A DNA stretch of 64,000 bases from Cytospora piceicola (lineage: Eukaryota; Ascomycota; Sordariomycetes; Diaporthales; Cytosporaceae). Positions 34,993 to 47,530 of the stretch are shown piece after piece. The translations under genes and the position numbers were made by a program. How positions within the stretch are numbered: position 1 is the first letter of the stretch; the number at the start of each line of letters is the position of its first letter. Below the pieces are notes generated by a model. That model was not told the DNA's origin, ran no database searches, and worked only from the letters and a program-made list of their open reading frames with translations. The stretch spans positions 722,165 to 786,164 of the forward strand of contig JALQBC010000018.1 in assembly GCA_023375675.1 (NCBI GenBank), read 5' to 3'.

Positions 34993-37160
34993 TATTTATA
35001 ACTATGAATAATAATACCAACATTCGCGTTGGCATAACAACATTCACGTTGCCGACAGCATTGGCAACAACAGCAGCAGGGCAGCAGCAACAACCCAACC
35101 GCCCAGCCAAATTCATCCGGAACCATCTAGAACCAGAGGAAAACAGAAATGGGAACTGAGCAATGAAGGCAAATGAGAAACCGGGTGAATATTTGATGCC
35201 TGACGTCATCACCACAAGACTTTCCTTTTCTCAGCCTCGGTCCGTTCCAAGTTAGAAAAAAAAAGAAGTCCGCCATTCACAAACCGTAGTCTACCGTCTT
35301 TGACTTGGCGCTTTCCCCGGATTCTCTTTGAAATTATGTGAACAATGTCATGTCGACAAAAAAATCAAGAGGGCACGGGACCATGTTCCGGAGTCGCCTC
35401 TTTACAAGGATCCAAGAATTGCTAAGGACAATCCACTGTGTAATACCCGGGCACGCCAGGCAGCCAGGCCAATGGTAGATGCTTTGCCCTACACACAGAC
35501 CAACTCGATGATGGTTATTAACAGCTGCGGTGTGTAGGAAGAGCGTTATACACCACTAGCTATCTAGGTATGTACGGGATCCGCAACCATGCAGGCTGAC
35601 AGGCCATGCTAAGTTGATGCTAATCGGGCCGGACACGCTTAAGATCCACCATGATGCAATGAGGCAACTTAGGTTGCCACGGTCCGACCTCTGAGATACG
35701 AATCATAGTACACATCACATTGATGCAGATTCTACTGCGACAGGCAGACTTGCTCAGCTGACCGAGACGGTCAGGTGCACTTATATAATAAGAAACGAAA
35801 ACAGTACCTGGGTACCCAGGTGTGTAAATACGACAGACAGTACAATGGGGGCGAGACGCAAGCCACAAAGCACTTGAGGCCAACGAGATCAGCAGGAATA
35901 AGAAGAACAAAAACAACATCAATGGCCTTGGATATCCATACATACATACTCATCAAGTACTCTTGATGGCGATCCTTGACTCAAGACCTCCAGTCGAGTC
36001 GAGTTCGAGTCAAGTCAAACGGTGTTTGTGTTCTCCAGTCCCGAGGTCCTTCTGGGGGTCGGTCCGGGGTGCAAAGGCCGGGGGCGGCGGGGAGGTTCCC
36101 CAAAGGCTTTTAGCAGGAGGGCCTCGACCTTTAGCTTCCTAACTTGGCTTTGTCGCCGGGGTTCCTCGGTGAGAATCCGATTCTACTGCAGTATTTATCT
36201 GGTATGTTGCATCCTATCGGCCTTGGGCACAGCTGGCCACATGGTCCGTCGCTTCCAAGGTTGTTTCCGCTTTTAAAAGATGGGAATGCCCGTTGGATCA
36301 TGGCACCCTGGAGCCTGCCCAGGTGCTGGGGTTGCAGCTGGGGGTGCCTGTCAGTCCCGCGGGGGCACTAACAACAGGGCCTGCAGTTCTGGGCTGTGGA
36401 GGTCTGGTTGATGGAATGACGACGGTGCATTACTGGATCATCGCCGTCATGATGGATGGCCGCAACGATCCAGCTGGAAGCTGTTCCATCAGACCCCATT
36501 TTGTCTTCTCAATCCGCCCAAGGGCTAATCTTCAACCCCGTGGGCAATGCATCTCTAGTGCAGGTGTCTGTTTTTGGTCCGTTCCAGATGTCCGTACACA
36601 GCTAGCTCCCAGCGGCCACGTTGGTACCTGCAAACGGACCTGTAGATACTTGCCTTGGCTAAAGGTATTCCTGAGCATGCTGTGGAATAAGGTGGCTGAC
36701 CGGCTTCGAACTCAACTGTCTCGATCCGTACCTCTGTACCTAAGTCTATTTTCAAAGTCCTGGTGTTCCCTCCTCCTTCTTCATCGGCAACGCCCAGGCG
36801 ATCTGTGGATTACACTTTCCCGGATATAAAGAATACAATCCCTGACGTGACGTCTTGTTTTTCCTTCTTGCTTACCCCCCCCACACACACCCACGTATAC
36901 ACACACACAAAAACACCAAAACCCACATGCACTCCACCCCCACATCTCTTTTAACTTGCTCCCTCCTCAGCGTCACCTCTTCATTTTCCCGCCATATGGG
37001 ACCTTGAATTCTTTGAAGATTTCAGCTGGCAAGGTTGGGACAGTTATAATCACCATCTTTGTGTGGTACATCATCCAGAGAGTATTCTAATTCTTAACAT
37101 ACGACTCTTCCTCCAAGACGTCCGTCATCCACCACCCGTGGACCCGAGTCAATCACCAAT

Positions 37161-39287
37161 ATGACCAAAACAACCACAGACCACCGACCGCGGGGTCATG
37201 ATGTTCACGAAACAGCAACATCCACTTCCGGCTCCGAGAAGGCTGTCCGTGACGAGAAGACCCAGGCTAATATCCCCAATGCCGCGAAGAGAGAGCTTAC
37301 TGCTGCCGAGTGCGAGGGTGAGCTGGGGTTTGACTTCCCGGAATGGAAGAAATGGTGGATCTTGACCGTCGTCTTCATCGTCCAGGTCTCCATGAACTTC
37401 AACACCTCTTTGTACTCCAACGGTCTGGATGGCATCTCCGACAAGTTCGGCGTTAGTGCCCAGGAAGCTCGTCTCGGTGCCGGCCTCTTCTTGATCTTCT
37501 ACGCCTTTGGCTGCGAGTTGTGGGCCCCTTGGTCCGAGGAGTTTGGTCGCAAGCCCATCTTGCAGTTGTCATTGTTCCTTGTCAACGTCTTCCAGCTGCC
37601 TGTCGCGCTCGCCCCCAACTTCGCCTGCCTCGTCGTTGGCCGTTGTCTCGGCGGTCTCTCCTCCGCCGGAGGCAGTGTTACTCTGGGAATGATCGCCGAC
37701 ATGTTCGACTCTGACAACCAGCAACTCGCCGTTGCTTACATTGTCTTCTCCTCCGTCGGCGGTTCCATCTTTGGCCCCATTGTCGGAGGGTTTGTTCAGC
37801 AGTACCTGCACTGGACTTGGTGTATTTGGATCCAGCTCATTTTTGGCGGCGCCGTCCAGATCCTGCACTTGCTCACCGTCCCCGAGACTCGCACCAGCAT
37901 CATGATCAACAACATTGCCAAGAAGCGCAGAAAGAACGGCGAGGATGTTTGGGGCCCGGACGAGATTCTGCCGTTCCGAGAGCGCTTCACCTGGGCTGAG
38001 CTCTTCCGCACCTGGTCCCGGCCTTTCGGCATGTTTGTGACGGAGCCTATTGTCCTGGCCTTGTCGCTCCTCTCCGGGTTCTCCGACGCCCTTATTTTCA
38101 TTATGATCCAGTCATTCAGCCTGGTCTATACGCAATGGGGATTCAACGACTGGCAGAATGGCCTCGCTTTCATCCCCATCGGCATCGGCTACGTGATTGC
38201 ATGGCTTTCCTTCGTCCCCGCCATCAAGCGGAACAAGGCACAACGACGCGCCCACCCCGAATCCGAGCACGCCCAATACGAGTCGCGTCTGTGGTGGCTC
38301 CTATTCCTGGCCCCATGCCTCCCATTGGGTCTCTTCATTTTTGCTTTCACTTGCAACGGTCCACCAATCCATTGGATCGGCACCATGATCGCCACCGCCA
38401 TCATTGGTATCGCCAACTACGCCATCTATATGGCTACCATCGACTACATGATCTGCGCTTACGGACCCTATTCGGCTTCTGCCACTGGAGGTAACGGCTG
38501 GGCGCGCGACTTCCTCGCCGGTGTGCTCACCTTCGCCGCCACGCCATTCCTGCAGAGAATTCCTGGAGAGAACGGCAAACCATTCTTCAATGCCATCATC
38601 ATACTATTTTGTATCTCATTCTTGCTCGTCATCGCAGTTTATGTAGTCTACTGGAAGGGTCCCGCACTACGTAAACGTTCGCCATTCGCCGAGTCCCTTG
38701 CTCATGGCGTCGACACCGCGAACCATCGCCCAGTTACCCCTGATGATCACGCTCCCGACTTGGGGGCGCAGACACCTAAGTCTCCAGGAGCTGTCCACCG
38801 TGCTCAGCGCCCTAACTTCGGGGCTGGGTCCAGGACAAGCAGTTACACTGCCGCCCGGGAAGCTGCCTCGCGAAATGCAAGCCGGGCTGCCTCGAGGGTG
38901 CCGTCTCGACAACACAGCTTCGAGGAGGAGAGGGATGGTGAAGCGGATCATTATAGTGGAGGACAGACACCCAAAGCATCAGGAGTCCAACGCGCTCAAC
39001 GTCCCAATTTCGGAGCTGGTTCAAGGACGAGTAGCTACACTGTCGCCAAGGAGATGGCCTCTCGAAACGCCAGTCGGGCTGCCTCACGGACAGCATCACG
39101 TGCACCCAGTTTCGATGAGGAGAGGGATGGCGAGGAGAACCCTTACTTCTCTACTGCTGGGCCCAAGGGAGCGACGCATGGGTCTCGCACGCCAAAGACG
39201 CCAGGAACCCCCGGCCATGCCGGGCATGCGCATCAACTGCACAACAGGTTAGCGCCGCTGGCCAAGATCGACTCGGAACATCAGTAG
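37161..39287 (+). CDS. MFS transporter (DHA1-type, 12 TM) with a repeat-bearing cytoplasmic tail
   Basis: 708 aa, intronless. The hydrophilic N-terminus (about 70 residues) precedes 12 predicted helices. Family marks are EEFGRKPILQLSLFLVNVFQ (motif A), VVGRCLGGLSSAGGSVTLG, FSSVGGSIFGPIVGGF (antiporter motif C region), WTWCIWIQLIFGG, and YSASATGGNGWARDFLAG. The last ~190 residues are a disordered Ser/Arg-rich tail. In it a unit starting RAQRPNFGAGSRTSSYT and continuing with ASRNASRAASR and an F-E/D-EERDGE end occurs twice, at residues 547 and 611. Codon use is strongly GC3-biased, unlike the other transporters here, suggesting high expression. The frame stays open for 123 codons after the TAG stop and contains a third, diverged copy of the tail unit. 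The family exports drugs, polyamines or metabolites. Confidence 0.92.
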   Translation: MTKTTTDHRPRGHDVHETATSTSGSEKAVRDEKTQANIPNAAKRELTAAECEGELGFDFPEWKKWWILTVVFIVQVSMNFNTSLYSNGLDGISDKFGVSAQEARLGAGLFLIFYAFGCELWAPWSEEFGRKPILQLSLFLVNVFQLPVALAPNFACLVVGRCLGGLSSAGGSVTLGMIADMFDSDNQQLAVAYIVFSSVGGSIFGPIVGGFVQQYLHWTWCIWIQLIFGGAVQILHLLTVPETRTSIMINNIAKKRRKNGEDVWGPDEILPFRERFTWAELFRTWSRPFGMFVTEPIVLALSLLSGFSDALIFIMIQSFSLVYTQWGFNDWQNGLAFIPIGIGYVIAWLSFVPAIKRNKAQRRAHPESEHAQYESRLWWLLFLAPCLPLGLFIFAFTCNGPPIHWIGTMIATAIIGIANYAIYMATIDYMICAYGPYSASATGGNGWARDFLAGVLTFAATPFLQRIPGENGKPFFNAIIILFCISFLLVIAVYVVYWKGPALRKRSPFAESLAHGVDTANHRPVTPDDHAPDLGAQTPKSPGAVHRAQRPNFGAGSRTSSYTAAREAASRNASRAASRVPSRQHSFEEERDGEADHYSGGQTPKASGVQRAQRPNFGAGSRTSSYTVAKEMASRNASRAASRTASRAPSFDEERDGEENPYFSTAGPKGATHGSRTPKTPGTPGHAGHAHQLHNRLAPLAKIDSEHQ

Positions 39288-39659
39288 GGAGGTGTTCGTC
39301 TTTCCGAGCGCCCGAAACATAATCCCAGCTCTCAGAAGCCTTCCTACTTCGCTGCAAACGAACAGGCTTGTCGAAACGCAAACAAAGAGGCATCTTGTGC
39401 AGCATCACCGGAACAGAGTTTTGAGGGCGAAGCGAGGGATCTAGTATCATCATTGATGCCCTCACCCACCCTGCAGAGCCTGACGGAAGCAGCCGCGAGA
39501 TTAGCAGTGGAAAACCAGCTTGGGATGCAGTCTCGGTTTGGAGTGGATAACCAACCCGATGGTCGCCCCCATCGGCACTCCGCTGTATCGACTATATCTG
39601 AGCGAACTGAGCCCGAGTCTGATAGAGTTCGTTCAAGGGTCCATCGGACTCCAATGTGA
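39288..39659 (+). other. In-frame open extension after the MFS stop, with a third tail repeat
   Basis: 123 sense codons in the MFS frame between the TAG at 39285-39287 and the TGA at 39657. It includes PSYFAANEQACRNANKEAS followed by SFEGEARD, which aligns with the two tail repeats (SSYTxAxExASRNASRAAS ... SFEEERDG). A 45-base in-frame segment bounded by GT and AG (39284-39328) would remove the TAG if spliced. It could be an alternative C-terminus, readthrough, or coding sequence lost to a nonsense mutation. Confidence 0.6.
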
Positions 39660-42600
39660 AGGAGGGAACTTTTTGATTCTTGGTTTTTGTTGTCGAGGGC
39701 GCTATGCACGGTGCTGGGTAATGTGAGATGCAACAGGCTTCGCATGATAATTGTCCTGGTGAAGGGTCGGGGGGTTGTATAAGAGCATTCAGCATCGTAT
39801 TATGACGCTGTTGTAGTGCTAGATGCATGATATACTACTGCACATAGATACCCATTGTATACACATTGTAACGCCACGTCTATATTTTGAAGCGGAAGGC
39901 TAGTTTGCTCGGTGATTTAGCTGCTCAGGTGAGAATGCTCATGATACATGCTCAAGTGTTCACGTAAGTAGGCAGGTTCCCATGTCGTCCCCCCAGACAC
40001 AGTCAAGGTCTGGCTGGAATATAACCTTGGCGCACCACCATATGCATTGAGACTATGTAGAATACTTACCTAGGTAGTTAGTGTCTGGTTCCCCCGAGAC
40101 CATGCATTTCGATTATTCATGACTGCCCAGGTGGCACCGAGACCGCCTAGCCGTTGAAATATGTCTGGTAACGTCTCTCGCTCGAGTTTAAGGACTTCGT
40201 ATGCGGAGTATACCCCTTCCCGAACGTTCACGATCACTTCAAATTTGCCGACAGCGGGTGATAATACCGGGCTGCTTCTCTTGGAGCTATTCAACATCTC
40301 AAGATATATCTACTCTATGCGTAAGGATCACTGGAACCTTTCGAAGGTGATATCAGATTTAATAATTTCCATATGCTATATTCCCTCAGATAGCTAGGGT
40401 TTACTTCTTTTTACGCTTTATTCATTCATTAGATCTTAGCAAAGAGACCAGATGTATTTGACTGTCCGACTTTCTTGGCGGTTGGTATATTTTTGCCACC
40501 TAAACAACATCGCATGAGGGATGGCAAGGACGAAATAGCAAGGACTAAACATACTAGCATCGCCTGAGATAGATAGCACTCTGGCCGAAAGCCTTCTCGT
40601 CTATTTCCTCAATCACAACATACTCATTTGTGATCATTGCGCGTGGACGACGAAATTCTATATTACCGCTAAACACACACATGTTTCCAGCATGTGGCTT
40701 GGATTACCAGTTTGCATCCAGATGTCAGTGCTTCCACTCACATGAAGCCTTCGAGTGCCTCTACGTTTTCCCAAGTCTTGCCCGGGAAGCCTATTGACCA
40801 TACGCCAAGGGTCTCCTTTTCGCTCCTCACGTGGTTCTATATGAATATAGTCGGCCTGACTGGAAGACCCGGTCAGAGGGTCATGATGACGCTTGAGTTG
40901 TTCAATTCTGAAGAAGAAAATGACTCTTGGATACTTCAGGACCGAGATGTCGGCTTTCCTCAGGACTGCTGCACCTACTTCCGTGTACACAGGATCCTAC
41001 GCGTAGCATTCAACCTCGACTCCAGGCTGAATATTCTACTCTGCAAGTAACCTCTGATGGTAAGCAGAGTTTAGAACTGATACTGCAGCAGTGAGATAGG
41101 TGGTTAGAAAGCGTGTAAGTTTCCTCTGTCTAGACACATACATGTCAAGACCTATCAAGGCAATAAGTTACTAGTATTACATGTATGCACTAGGATAATA
41201 TTGAAAGTAACTCCTTAGTAAGTGCCAAGGGATGTGACTGCATATTTTGGAAGTCGCACTGGTCTATGAACATCAAACGGAGTACTGCTCTGCTGCCGGG
41301 TGGTGCCCTGCTGGAACCCCTGCTTAATAGACTGCTCTAGAATTCCTCATAAACCAGAAACTTTGCCAGATCCATACACCATGCACGCAATTTCGTGCGC
41401 CTGACTAAAAATATATCATACATATGTAGGGTAAACAAAGAGCCGGCGTCCGATCGCGCTTTTGACGCAGGCGATGATTATTTGGTACCGAGACGCAAAT
41501 TGATTCTGCTCACGGGAATAACAAGGTTGAATGGACAACCTCCGAGCGGCAGAACTGCGGACTTGGAAGCATTATCAGAACCTGAGATATCGAGGTCGTC
41601 AGCCCTCTTTGATACGGAGGCTCGGGTTTCAGTATGTCTTGGGTAATGAGGCGATAATAATTATACAGATATTCCGAAACACCCTATGATTACACTATGT
41701 ACCCAAGTACCCATCCTGCCCAGTGGAGAAGTATTTCCTGCCACGTTGCCCTTTCTGGACACAAACGGCGGGCAGAGGTATTACGCAGTAAGCAGAACCG
41801 TGGATATTTCCGGAATAAATTTTGCACACAATGGTTTTTATTCGCTACTCGGCTTCTGATTACCCTGTCCTTCCTAGCCAGGTGGTGTCGGCCGAGAAAA
41901 CGATCCACCAATCCCGGTAAGCCACCAGCAGGCCAACTGCTATATCTCCGCCACATATTGCTGTGGTTCATCACACCGCAAGAGTGTGCAGTGTGCAGTG
42001 TGCAATATGTGTGGCACAGCATCGAATGCGGCGCGAGGGATCCACTAAAGGTCCTGGATCTGATGTTAGCTGCCCAGGACACGAGATTTAAATGACTCCA
42101 GATAACACCGTTGCATTTTCGGGTGAGAGTATCCAACAAAGGCAGCAGGTCAAGGTGAAGTTAGGTTCTTCGCTAAGTTATTTGCGCGAGAAAGGCACCC
42201 CATCCAGGCCCAGCAAGGTCGAGACATCTTTTATGTTTTTCGATGGACCCAAATACTGCTGTAGCGACTTGGGAACCCTGGCTCATAAGGCGCACTTCTT
42301 TGCGCGGCCCCACCGGCTCTTACCGAGACAACCCTTGGGAAGTTTCAGATAGATAAAAAAACGTGGGAAGCTGCGTTGGAGGTTTGCATCGGGCGGATCC
42401 GCTCTGTCATCATTATCAACCTTGCAGTTCCAGACTTCCAACCCCCGTTGGGAAGATCGGGAGAGTAGGGCGGAACTCGGTGCCACAGGCTCGCAATAGG
42501 TGTTAATGTAACGCAAATATTTCTTCGGAAGATTCTTCGAAGTTGTAATCAACACTTGAGATCATCGCGGAGCCCGTGCCGGAAGTGCATCACAGATAGT

Positions 42601-43071
42601 ATCGAATGTCTACCGAAAGGGGCCCGCCAAAATTACCAGACCACCGACCAACCGACCAACCGAACGTACCCCCTCCTCCGGGGCCGAGTAAGGGGTATCC
42701 GTAATGATCCTGGTTGGAAATCCTACCCACACTTGCAGTAGTCGTCACGGGGCAGGACTCGGATGGATGTGGCGGATGGATGCACGAGCCAGGGGCGCCA
42801 CCAGGGCACCACGGAGAAGCGTCCCCCTTCGGACCAACACCTGTACTGTGCCCAAACCGAAATCACAGGAGCCATTTTCTTATCCTTTCCGGGACAGGAG
42901 CCAGGCCCCTGGACGCCATATTTCCCTGTGACGTTCCGCTCCCAACTCGAGGAGGAGGAAGGATTCTTTTTCTGTTCCATCTTCTTTCACATTCTTGTCT
43001 TGCGGTACTGGTTTGCTAGCGCAATATATTATGACTGATACCCATGGACTGGGTAATACCAAGTAATTAAC
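39660..43071. other. 3.4-kb stretch without a recognised gene
   Basis: Several open frames of 60-150 codons on both strands, none with a domain or signal peptide. A minus-strand frame at 40070-40297 (FEVIVNVREGVYSAYEVL) looks protein-like but was not identified. One TACCTAGGTA palindrome lies at 40067-40076. Confidence 0.4.
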
Positions 43072-44548
43072 ATGGCGCCCGTCCTGCAGTTGTCGATGAT
43101 TTCTGACCTTTCAACATTGACCCGCCGGAAGGATTACCACTACTACAATCCCGCTGGGCAGGTATATGCAGGACTGTGGTGTCTATGGGCAGGTGCAACC
43201 ATGTTTTTGGCCATGAGGGTCTGGTGCAAAGTAACCCGTCGTCATGGCCTTTGGTATGACGATTATATCCTCATACTGTCGTGGGTGAGTAATCACAACC
43301 CTATTCCTCCATCTTGGTGTTGCCAGTGCCATGCGATCAACAAACCCCGTTCTTACATCAAGCCAGCTGATACTGATGTCCACTGACATCCTAATAACCA
43401 TCGAGTATGCGACCGGCTACTCGAAGGGCGACTGGTCCGACCACATGCATATCCTCATCAACACCTCCTCAGACGGCACCGTGGTTGGTCAGACGCTCAC
43501 CAAGACGGCCTTCGCAGTCACCCTTCTCCGCATGACACATGCATCGGCTCGGTCAAGATGGCCATGGCAGCAGGCAATACTGTGGTTTTGCATCATTAGC
43601 ATGAACGGCTTTATGTTGACAAAATGTGTCTTCCAATGGGCGAAGTTGTGCGGCAACTACCAGTACCAGCAGTGGTACCGGATACAGGGCTGGTGTTTGA
43701 ATTATAATTTCGAACAGAATTACAAGGAGGTGGGGAACAGTGAGTGTGAAATATCTACTAATCAATTTTGAAGCCTGTGAAAAGAAGCAGCCTAGACTGA
43801 CCTGGGCGTAGTCTACAACATCATTATGGACTTCATCTTCGCCATTTTTCCATGGTTCATCACATGGCCGCTCAACCTCAAAAGGGCGGAGAAGTTCGGC
43901 CTCTGCGTTACTTTGAGCCTAGGGATGCTGTAAGTTTGGTGACACCACTGGCACTCATACCACGAAATCTATCTTTGTTTAAGCTGACACTCGGCCAGCA
44001 TCGCCGTGATCACTGCCGTCCGAACTTGGTGGAAAGACACACCACTTATGCACACCCATGATCACTGGTACATTTGGCGTGATGCCATGTCCGAGATTTG
44101 GTACTCTGGTGAGGTAGCAGGGACTATCATCGTGCAGTGTATCCCCGTGCTCAGGCCGTTTATCAAAGACCTTCACACATCATTTACCTCCAAACGTCTG
44201 GACACCAGCGAACCATCCCATACCATTGGAGGGTCGACATGGCGCGGGTCTACTCTCGTTGACCACAAGAAGTCTATCCCATCTCGAACGGCGTCCATCT
44301 TGTCCAAGAGTGAAGAAAAGAAGTCACCCGGCATGTTCGAATTGATGGATATCCCCGAGGAGCCAATGGCCACGGATCAGAGAGTAAGACGGTATGCATA
44401 TCATGCGGATGCGTACTACGACCCAAACTCAGATAGCAGTGTCGAACTACCTGTGCAAGGGCCACGTATTCACAGGACAAGGACGGTACAACAGGAGTTG
44501 AATGGACCGTTGGATTCTTGGCCGCTTCCTACGAGGAGCCATTACTAA
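43072..44548 (+). CDS. Fungal rhodopsin-domain integral membrane protein (SAT4/PTH11-like)
   Basis: 417 aa, four exons: 43072-43284, 43367-43739, 43812-43929, 43999-44548; GT-AG introns of 60-82 bases, all in frame. The extracellular N-terminus (about 30 residues) is followed by seven expected helices. Marks of the fungal rhodopsin-like family are GLWYDDYILILSW after helix 2, GQTLTKTAFAVTLLRM (K-x-S/A-F-x-x-x-LLR block), IQGWCLNYN (extracellular Cys), IYNIIMDFIFAIFPW (the N-x-x-x-D-x-x-x-A-x-x-P-W block) and RTWWKDTPLMHTHDHWYIW near helix 7. The roughly 110-residue C-terminal tail is Ser/Lys-rich and cytosolic. The family is large in plant- and insect-associated fungi; proposed roles are sensing or membrane signalling. 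No ligand can be inferred. Confidence 0.88.
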
Positions 44549-45296
44549 TTGGAGACATGCGAATTTGTATATTCTTTTATTTTCACTTTACATTTCTTGG
44601 AGCTGGACACGGGTCGAGATACCAATCAGTTTTCTGGGTCTTATATTGGCAGGCATAATTATAAGTAATATGTCTTTGGCGTTTGGGTTGTCACTGATGA
44701 TAGGTACGGCCGGTTTGGGTCCAAACTTCACACGTGACAGTCTTCTTTGACTGGGTGGTAAATTGTCTTACTACATGCCGGGGTGGAAACATTCGATGTT
44801 TGAAATGTCTGATAGTAAGGAGAGTTTGTATCACTACCGGGCGGTGGCTGTTTCGTGCCCTTGCATATTCCAATCCTGGCGTGTTGGCCTGGAGGTGGGG
44901 CGAGTGTGATTACCTAGGTATCCTCTACAGGAAGGTTACAGTGGCGTGTGGAATGTCATATGAAAAAAAATTGATGTTATCTACCCAAACACATAACGAC
45001 CCTGGGAATGCAGACAAATGTAAAATAGCAACATTGAAAGGTGAGACACGAAGTGCATGTTATGGTTACTAACCTTGGTGTTTACTCACCTACCTAGGAA
45101 AATTGGGACCCTGTTATGACGTCACCGTGATATTTGAGTACTGCATCATTGCATCTTGAAGCTCCAAATCCATTACAGTCAAGTGCTGAGGCCACCTTGC
45201 AACCCTAACCAGAGTTCTAGGAGACCTCAACTGAGCATGGACCCGAAGTAGCCTCACATACGCCTGAGTCCATCCCGAGTTCCCCGAAACGCAGTC
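44549..45296. other. Intergenic with a TACCTAGGTA palindrome
   Basis: No gene recognised. Palindrome at 44911-44920 and a variant TACCTAGGAA at 45091. Confidence 0.45.
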
Positions 45297-45861
45297 ATGC
45301 CATCATCGACAGTCAAAACAACAGGCCAGTGCTTATGCGGCAAGGTGAAGGCAAGTGAATACATTCGACCATATAAAAACCATGTCCGATCCTCGTTCAT
45401 AGTCGGCTTCGAGGTTGTTGCTAATTAGTCACCCACAGGTCGCTGTCACCGACCAACCCCTCGCCTCCTTCCCAACACTCACCTGCCACTGCACCTCCTG
45501 CAAGCGTCGTTCCGGCGGCATTGGTAGCTATGCCTTCATCGTACCTAAGCAGAATGTCCAGTTCAGCCCTGCTCCTAACTCTCCTTCTACAATGGAACCA
45601 TCTGGCGGTGTTCACAAGGTGTTTGTTGATATGGACACTGGCAGTGGTCAACCTATGCAGCGGACCATGTGTGCCGAGTGTGGAAGCCCGGTGTGTATTA
45701 TCGAGGCATCGGATCCTGAAGCTCGATGTTTGCAGTTTGGCCTCTTTGCGGAATCGGACGGGGTTGACTTGAGCGAGTGTAAGCCCAAGTTAGAGATGTT
45801 TGCCAGCAGGAGGGTGAAGTGGATGCCAGAGGTCGGGGACGAGGTGAAGGAGATGGCTTGA
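45297..45861 (+). CDS. GFA/CENP-V domain zinc protein
   Basis: 156 aa, exons 45297-45344 and 45439-45861, phase 0 across a 94-base GTGAAG...CACAG intron. The zinc-ligand pattern of the glutathione-dependent formaldehyde-activating (GFA) fold is complete: GQCLCGKV at the N-terminus, then TCHCTSCKRRSGG, then MCAECGSPV. Size matches the family (about 130-190 aa). Members bind structural zinc; some act on S-hydroxymethyl-glutathione or mycotoxin adducts, but most fungal paralogues are uncharacterised. Exon 1 codes for only 16 residues, yet it is required for the first Cys pair, which supports the model. Confidence 0.87.
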
Positions 45862-46153
45862 TTCGGTTGACGGGAAGACTGACATGTAACTGAGGGAACC
45901 GTTGACCGAGCGCACATAATTGACATACATCCAGGGTCTATGCTTATAAACCAGCCTTGTTTTGGAATGGCAGAGACTCTTGAAAAAAGGTTGGGGAGTA
46001 TGGCGGGTCATTGCCTATATAGGGCTAAGCTGGGTGATGGGAGGGGGGATGTTCTGATGCACAGTGTCTGGATAACCTCCTCCCCCCTTGTTGGATGACA
46101 AATTTATATCAATCGATGACCCTTACTTACATTATGTATTGGCGAAATTGTCG

Positions 46154-46392
46154 TGTAAAGGTTTGACGATGGTTCTAGTCATCGATTAATAGTATAAGGC
46201 CCACGGGGTCACCTAACTGCCGTTAGTTCAACCTATCTAAACAACTATATAGGGGGATTCCTTCCCACAGACTTCCCAGGGTAATCACCTTAATTATTAC
46301 CTCTAATATCAAGGACATACTTCTATCTGCCTACCATCTCTATTGTTCCCTTTCATCTCTCGCACCGTTTTATATACCGTGACCTTGGTACA
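46154..46392 (+). repeat. LTR-like repeat copy R1 (~240 bases)
   Basis: Starts TGTAAAGG and ends GGTACA. The core is CACCTAACTGCCGTTAG, then AAACAACTATATAGGGGG (TATA-like), then TTATTACCTCTAATATCAAGG, a CT-rich stretch and ACCGTGACC. Shares the same order of blocks with 47505-47750 (inverted) and 54299-54545. TG...CA ends and an internal TATA box suit a solo LTR. No target duplication is seen. Confidence 0.7.
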
Positions 46393-46772
46393 GTCTCTAG
46401 GATCGTTGAACCGTTGAACTACAATTTTTCTTTGGAGGTCAGATAGTCAACTTGCATTAGCAATATTGAAGCGACCAAGGGAAAGGTTCATAATGCGCGT
46501 CAGTCAATCCTGCAGAGTATTCTAATGATCACAGGTACAAGCTGTGTTCAAGTCTTAGAGATGTATGTTCCCGGAAGCGAAGCTTCAGTTGAACCTACTT
46601 AGGTATCTAAAAACTCGAATTATGCTCGCGTGTGGCAAAATGGGAGCACTGACACTGTTTGTGACGAGGAATACTATCCAGTTCTTCTTTTCTCCTGCCC
46701 AACAAGCCATACCCCCCCCCCGGGGCACTTTAAACACTCACCATCGCCAGCATCATCATCAACTGTGATCGA

Positions 46773-47530
46773 CATGTTAAAATTACAAACAAGCACCCTG
46801 CCACTGGAGCTCCGTGAGGAAATTTGTACGCTGGCGCTTCCTTCCCGATTTCGGTGACTACCACTTTAACCCGGTCGACTTCGGTTCCATAGGGGGCCCG
46901 TAGGAGATGCGGCTTGGGTAGACCAGATATGCCCCCCCCCCCCAGCCGATACCTGAGCGCCAGGAACTACGGCACCTCGCTCTGCGTACCATGGAGCATG
47001 AGGGCAAGCCTGAAGGCAGCCCCTAATGGTTCTTCATCGGGAAGCGCACTCGCCCATTCAATCCCTATAACGACAAACTTTGGTCTGAACGGCAATGCCG
47101 CGCGTATCACACGTGAGTCATGAACCAGAAAGTGTGGACGGTAACCGGATGCACACCATCAGCGCGGCTTACAACGAGTGGGCCTCCAGATGCTTCAATA
47201 TTAGGATAATTTGAGGGGGCACAAATTGCAGCGCTTCGTCAACTGGTGAGCCTGGACGTGTACCGCGTCGAAGTTGTGATTTGGGTCGTGTGGATCGACC
47301 CGAAAGCCATCGTGCGAGCCTAGCGGCGTGGACGCGGACGGCAATGGCGATGGGAAGTCCCGTTTTGACCTTTCTAATGTTCCAGATGTCCGACGTCCGA
47401 ATCTCGGAAACGACTGAGGCATTATTGTCCAGGTTGCCAGAGGGCAGTGAAGATGGAAAAGCACAGACCGGTGTGCTCCACAGCATCCAGCGGGGAGCTA
47501 CGGTTGTACGAAGATCACGGTAAGAAAATG
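46773..47530 (+). pseudogene. Broken 2EXR/F-box-like gene
   Basis: A start region MLKLQTSTLPLELREEICTL followed by ALPSRF resembles the LPxELRxxIWxxALP opening of fungal 2EXR-domain proteins, then hits a stop at 46856. Further on, the plus strand reads RQELRHLALRTMEHEGKP, a stop, WFFIGKRTRPFNPYNDKLW and, after more breaks, IAALRQLVSLDVYRVEV, matching the typical later blocks (NRESR..., FNPxxDxLW). Two long C runs (near 46713 and 46931) sit at likely frameshift points. The family assignment rests on these short motifs. Confidence 0.5.

Noticed and set aside
36293..36829. 178-codon plus-strand open frame upstream of the MFS gene
   Set aside because: No domain, signal or neighbour support; lies in a promoter-like region.
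40694..42139. Several 110-150 codon frames on both strands
   Set aside because: No recognisable motifs, poor start contexts, and overlapping frames on opposite strands.
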